From assembly GCA_016213105.1 (NCBI GenBank), contig JACRBN010000024.1, forward strand, positions 1-64,000: a DNA stretch of 64,000 bases, given 5' to 3'. Both the position numbers and the translations under genes were made by a program. The notes under the pieces were generated by a model. It did not search any database, had not been told where the DNA came from, and worked only from the letters and a program-made list of their open reading frames with translations. Positions 61,507-64,000 of the stretch are shown here, in pieces. Within the stretch, counting starts at the first letter, position 1; each line of letters starts with the position of its first letter. Source of the stretch: Chloroflexota bacterium (GTDB taxonomy: Bacteria > Chloroflexota > Anaerolineae > Anaerolineales > Villigracilaceae).

Positions 61507-61593
61507 TCAACCAGATGTGCTTCGCCCAACGGCCGCGCTGCGGTCGTCATTATTGTTGTTATTATTCAGGGCGAAAAGAAATTCTAGTTTCAT
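61507..61593 (-). CDS. aspS2 leader peptide, 28 residues, six Asn then two Asp
   Basis: ATG at 61593, TGA at 61509-61507. Residues 10-17 are N x6, D x2; the tail is VGRSTSG. TTCGCCC (codons 7-9) and GGGCGAA (codons 23-25) bracket the run and can pair. A ribosome stalled on Asn/Asp codons would cover the first segment and free the second to form the antiterminator, while one reaching the stop would mask the second and let the terminator form. The ATG is 10 nt past TATAAT, so initiation is almost leaderless. Confidence 0.85.
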   Translation of the reverse strand: MKLEFLFALNNNNNNDDRSAAVGRSTSG

Positions 61594-61603
61594 ATTGGAC
61601 GGC

Positions 61604-61612
61604 ATTATAGCA
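61604..61612 (-). promoter_or_regulatory. extended -10 promoter of the aspS2 leader
   Basis: Minus-strand TGCTATAAT with TATAAT at plus 61604-61609, identical in its nine bases to the aspS1 promoter; no recognisable -35. Confidence 0.78.
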
Positions 61613-61651
61613 CAGTTGTGTTTTTTTATTCTTGCTGAATTTTTGCGGACA

Positions 61652-61712
61652 GGGGCGGATTACAAATCCGCCCCGAGCTGCCCTGCCTCCGCTGGAATTG
61701 CAACTCCAGCGG
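61652..61712. repeat. double hairpin after the zinc-ribbon gene
   Basis: GGGGCGGATT/AATCCGCCCC (61652-61661, 61665-61674) and CCGCTGGA/TCCAGCGG (61689-61696, 61705-61712). Looks like a dispersed repeat; may also end the zinc-ribbon transcript. Confidence 0.65.
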
Positions 61713-61726
61713 GAGCATGTACGCGA

Positions 61727-62275
61727 TCAAATCTTATACGGATCATCCGATTGCAGGAAGGCAAATAGCATGGCCTGGTGCGGATTCTTTCGAATCCACT
61801 CGCGGATCTCCCGCACCTTTTGATAATCCGCCTCGCCAAGTTTTTCCCTGTACAGGGTATCGAGCTTCTGGTGCGACTCGATGGACTTGAGCTTATCCTG
61901 CCACGGTTTGGTGAAGAACTCGTTGATACGGGTGTGCAATCCGCGGGCGGACAGCGCATCCCACTCCTGGTGGTCGAACCAGATGCCGTTGCAGTTGGAA
62001 CAGCGATCCACGATCAGCGTATGGCCTGGCAGCACGTCGAAGCGCAGCATGAAGTAGCCGCAGTTCGGACAGGTCTTGGCAATTGGCACATCCAGGTTGA
62101 GCGACGGTGTGGCTTCGATCTCCGGGACGGCTTGTTGGGGCTGGTTCTTCAGCCAGCGCAGATACTCGTTCGACATGAGCCAGGTGCCCGAACACGTTTC
62201 GCAGTGATAGGCGGGCAGGCCGTTTTCGAGTTCGATGGGGAGCAGGGTTTGGGTTTTGCAGACGGGACAGTTCAT
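61727..62275 (-). CDS. zinc-ribbon (zf-TFIIB-like) protein
   Basis: 182 residues. Two zinc knuckle pairs: CPVC...CETC (residues 3-26) and CPNC...CSNC (~63-90), the second followed by GIWFDHQEW typical of zf-TFIIB proteins. The C-terminal helical part (~110-182) is basic and charged. Possibly nucleic-acid binding; no defined role. GAGGG five bases before ATG 62275; the longer frame to 62380 has no such site. Confidence 0.75.
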   Translation of the reverse strand: MNCPVCKTQTLLPIELENGLPAYHCETCSGTWLMSNEYLRWLKNQPQQAVPEIEATPSLNLDVPIAKTCPNCGYFMLRFDVLPGHTLIVDRCSNCNGIWFDHQEWDALSARGLHTRINEFFTKPWQDKLKSIESHQKLDTLYREKLGEADYQKVREIREWIRKNPHQAMLFAFLQSDDPYKI

Positions 62276-62373
62276 CGTTTCCCTCGCTGGGTCGGAGTGG
62301 ATGGACATGATTATACCCGCATCGTTTTCCTGTTGCTTGGTGAATTCCTGCACACAAGGTTTTCGGAACTTTC

Positions 62374-62402
62374 TTGTCATCTCCTGTGTTTAAGTCTATA
62401 CT
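62374..62402 (+). promoter_or_regulatory. promoter of the CBS-domain gene
   Basis: TTGTCA (62374-62379), 17-bp spacer, TATACT (62397-62402). Confidence 0.75.
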
Positions 62403-62429
62403 TTACAAAATTCAACAAAGGAGTTGCGT

Positions 62430-62864
62430 ATGTCCACCGTGAGAGACATGATCCGTAAGAAGGGCAGAGAGGTCTTTTCGATCTCCCCCGATGCGACTGT
62501 GTTCGATGCACTGAAACTGATGTCTGAGGATAATTCGGGTGCGCTGATGGTCATACAGGCTGGGAAGGTGGAGGGCATCCTTTCCGAACGCGACTGCATC
62601 CGCAAAGTGGATTTGATGGGGCGCACCTCGCGCGAAACGAAAGTCAGCGAGATCATGACCAGCAAGGTCATTTATGTGGAAGCCGATCAGCCGCTCGAAG
62701 AGTGCATGGCGCTGATGATCGACAAGGGTATTCGCCACCTGCCCGTTTTCGACAAGGGCGAGTTGATCGGCATCATCTCGGTTCGCGACGTGCTCAAGGA
62801 AGTGGTCGATGTGCAGAAATTCCTGATCTCGCAGTTGGAACATTACATCACCGGCGGCGGATAA
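62430..62864 (+). CDS. tandem CBS-domain protein
   Basis: 144 residues, one CBS pair: DATVFDALKLMSEDNSGALMVI...GILSERD and VEADQPLEECMALMIDKGIRHLPVFDKGELIGIISVRDVL. Binds adenosyl ligands and acts as an energy or redox sensor in other proteins; here stand-alone. AAAGGAG before ATG 62430. Confidence 0.88.
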   Translation: MSTVRDMIRKKGREVFSISPDATVFDALKLMSEDNSGALMVIQAGKVEGILSERDCIRKVDLMGRTSRETKVSEIMTSKVIYVEADQPLEECMALMIDKGIRHLPVFDKGELIGIISVRDVLKEVVDVQKFLISQLEHYITGGG

Positions 62865-62876
62865 CAGGTGAAATCA

Positions 62877-62908
62877 TCAGGGCGGGGAGGCATCCCCGCC
62901 CTGAATTT
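62877..62908 (+). terminator. terminator of the CBS gene
   Basis: TCAGGGCGGGGA (62877-62888), loop GGCA, TCCCCGCCCTGA (62893-62904), then ATTTTC. Confidence 0.8.
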
Positions 62909-62922
62909 TCAAGGAGGCGAGC

Positions 62923-64000
62923 ATGGAAGAATTGGGCATTTCCGACATTCGTTCCCAATTGCAATCCGGCGAGTTGACCGTGCGTCAACTCGTCGATTCG
63001 TATGTCGGGCGCATCGAGACGCATGACCAGCACGGTCCCAAGGTCAATTCGATCATCGAATTGAATCCGCAGGCGCATGAACTGGCTGATGAGCTGGATG
63101 CCGAACTACGCGTGGGCAAACTGCGCGGTCCCCTGCACGGCGTTCCCCTCCTGCTCAAGGACAATATCGACACCGCCGACCGGATGCAGACCACGGCGGG
63201 GTCGCTGGCCCTGGAGGGACACCACGCCAGCCGCGATGCCGGCCTGGTGGAGAAACTCCGCGCGGCGGGGGCGCTCCTCCTCGGCAAGACCAACCTGAGC
63301 GAATGGGCCAACTTCCGCGGGAAGCGCTCGATCAGCGGCTGGTCCTCGCGCGGCGGCCTGACCCGCAACCCGTACGCGCTGGATCGCTCCGCCTGCGGGT
63401 CATCCTCGGGGTCGGGCGCGGCGGTGGCGGCCAATTTCTGCGCTGCGGCGGTGGGCACCGAAACCGATGGCTCGATCATCTGTCCCGCGCAGACCAACGG
63501 CATCGTGGGCATCAAACCCACTCTGGGCCTGATCAGCCGTTCGGGCATCATCCCGATTGCCCACAGTCAGGATACGGCTGGCCCGATGGCGCGCACGGTG
63601 GCAGATGCGGCCATCCTGCTCGGGGCGCTGGCGGGGCCTGACAAACGGGACCCAGCCACACGGTCCAGTGCAAAAAGGGGGCTGACGGATTATTCCCTAT
63701 TGCTTGATCCCAATGGCCTCAGGGGGGCGCGCATTGGCGTGGCGCGCAGTCTGTTCGGCAGCGACAAACGCTTCCTCGACATTATGGACTCCAGCCTGGA
63801 TGCGATGAAGCAGGCGGGCGCAGTCCTGATCGATGTGGAATTGAAGTCCAGCGATGCGTTTGGCAAATCCGAGCTGGAGGTTCTGCTGTTCGAGTTCAAG
63901 GCTGACCTTAACGCGTACCTTTCCACTTGTAAGGATGTGGCCGTGCGTTCGATGCTGGATGTGATCCAATTCAACGAGGAACATCGCGGGCGGGTCATGC
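62923..64000 (+). CDS. amidase-signature hydrolase, 3' end outside window
   Basis: 359 residues visible, open at the right edge. Starts at ATG 62923 with AAGGAGG. Amidase signature family: catalytic Lys in LLKDNIDTA, Ser-rich ACGSSSGSGAAVAAN and nucleophile Ser in TDGSIICPA, then NGIVGIKPTLGLISRSGIIPI and DTAGPMARTV. Related to GatA but with no GatB/C partner here and with the amidase-type CGSSSGSG loop, so probably a free amide hydrolase; substrate unknown. Confidence 0.85.
   Translation, partial: MEELGISDIRSQLQSGELTVRQLVDSYVGRIETHDQHGPKVNSIIELNPQAHELADELDAELRVGKLRGPLHGVPLLLKDNIDTADRMQTTAGSLALEGHHASRDAGLVEKLRAAGALLLGKTNLSEWANFRGKRSISGWSSRGGLTRNPYALDRSACGSSSGSGAAVAANFCAAAVGTETDGSIICPAQTNGIVGIKPTLGLISRSGIIPIAHSQDTAGPMARTVADAAILLGALAGPDKRDPATRSSAKRGLTDYSLLLDPNGLRGARIGVARSLFGSDKRFLDIMDSSLDAMKQAGAVLIDVELKSSDAFGKSELEVLLFEFKADLNAYLSTCKDVAVRSMLDVIQFNEEHRGRVM

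Noticed and set aside
55961-61609. T-box riboswitch for the aspS leaders
   Set aside because: The leaders are too short and are largely filled by a coding frame; no T-box sequence or specifier-loop stem is visible, whereas Asn/Asp codons with alternating hairpins are.
61472-61768. 98-codon plus-strand frame across the aspS2 leader region
   Set aside because: Runs antisense through terminator, leader peptide and promoter; no ribosome-binding site or homology.
38775-64000. Selenoprotein gene with in-frame TGA near tRNA-Sec
   Set aside because: I looked for neighbouring frames that continue through a TGA with conserved sequence on both sides and found none.

Overview
The window is a high-GC bacterial chromosome segment that most resembles an anaerolinean Chloroflexota genome (inference). 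The reasons are lipoproteins with long Thr/Pro linkers, a DnaD + DnaC-type loader + DnaB replication set, a non-discriminating AspRS with GatCAB, many short palindromic dispersed repeats, and several genes whose start codon lies only 7-8 nt after a TATAAT box (leaderless mRNAs). No rRNA, CRISPR array, transposase or phage genes are seen; about 48 larger protein genes, several small ones and three tRNAs are.

Layout. 1-8.1 kb: a 4-hydroxyproline catabolic group (DapA-family deaminase, epimerase, FAD amine oxidase), then Nudix hydrolase, heparinase-like lyase, Nudix, glycosyltransferase and NeuD-type acyltransferase; several of these reading frames carry palindromic repeats inserted in frame. 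8.2-11.9 kb: a DUF4349 lipoprotein, a class III nucleotidyl cyclase, and a PKD-like surface protein. 12.0-26.3 kb: a large phosphate regulon, with two complete Pst transporters (pstB1 / pstS1C1A1B2 and pstS2C2A2B3), phoB - membrane protein - phoR, surE, arsC, phoU and two small membrane proteins. Five transcription units share a box of 7-mers at an 11-bp period that I read as the local Pho box. 26.3-29.3 kb: a nicotinamidase-like / KptA / nicotinate phosphoribosyltransferase operon behind a perfect operator-like palindrome. 29.5-32.6 kb: lipoprotein, FTR1 iron permease, a broken XRE regulator, and an HEPN/MNT pair next to a remnant of the neighbouring DnaC-type gene. 32.7-36.8 kb: tandem-ATPase DnaC-like loader, DnaD, DnaB and a DUF151 nuclease. 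37-45 kb: tRNA-Pro, GT-C mannosyltransferase, selenocysteine tRNA, site-2 protease, solute-binding lipoprotein, YibE/F protein, and an ECF sigma / anti-sigma / bactofilin-like operon. 45.3-50.9 kb: tRNA-Lys, Wzm/Wzt polysaccharide exporter, dTDP-rhamnose genes rmlCBAD, and a 6S-like RNA. 50.9-64 kb: GH25 lysozyme, asnS, a DUF433/DUF5615 pair, aspS1, the aspS2-gatC-gatA-gatB operon, a zinc-ribbon protein, a CBS protein and a truncated amidase.

The most striking discovery is a pair of leader-peptide attenuators in front of both aspartyl-tRNA synthetase genes. Each starts with an extended -10 promoter and an essentially leaderless 26-28-residue peptide with a run of Asn and Asp codons. Each also has RNA segments that can form either an antiterminator or an intrinsic terminator, and the same palindromic repeat before aspS. 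AspS2 carries the His31/Gly83 pair typical of non-discriminating AspRS, while AspS1 does not, so the two enzymes probably differ in tRNA specificity while answering to the same Asn/Asp-tRNA signal.

Stretches over 300 nt without a large gene are accounted for: 20059-20417 (terminator, repeat, Pho box), 36838-37167 (tRNA-Pro), 45181-45541 (terminator, tRNA-Lys), 50603-50951 (terminator, 6S-like RNA), and 61331-61726 (repeat, attenuator, leader peptide, two hairpins).
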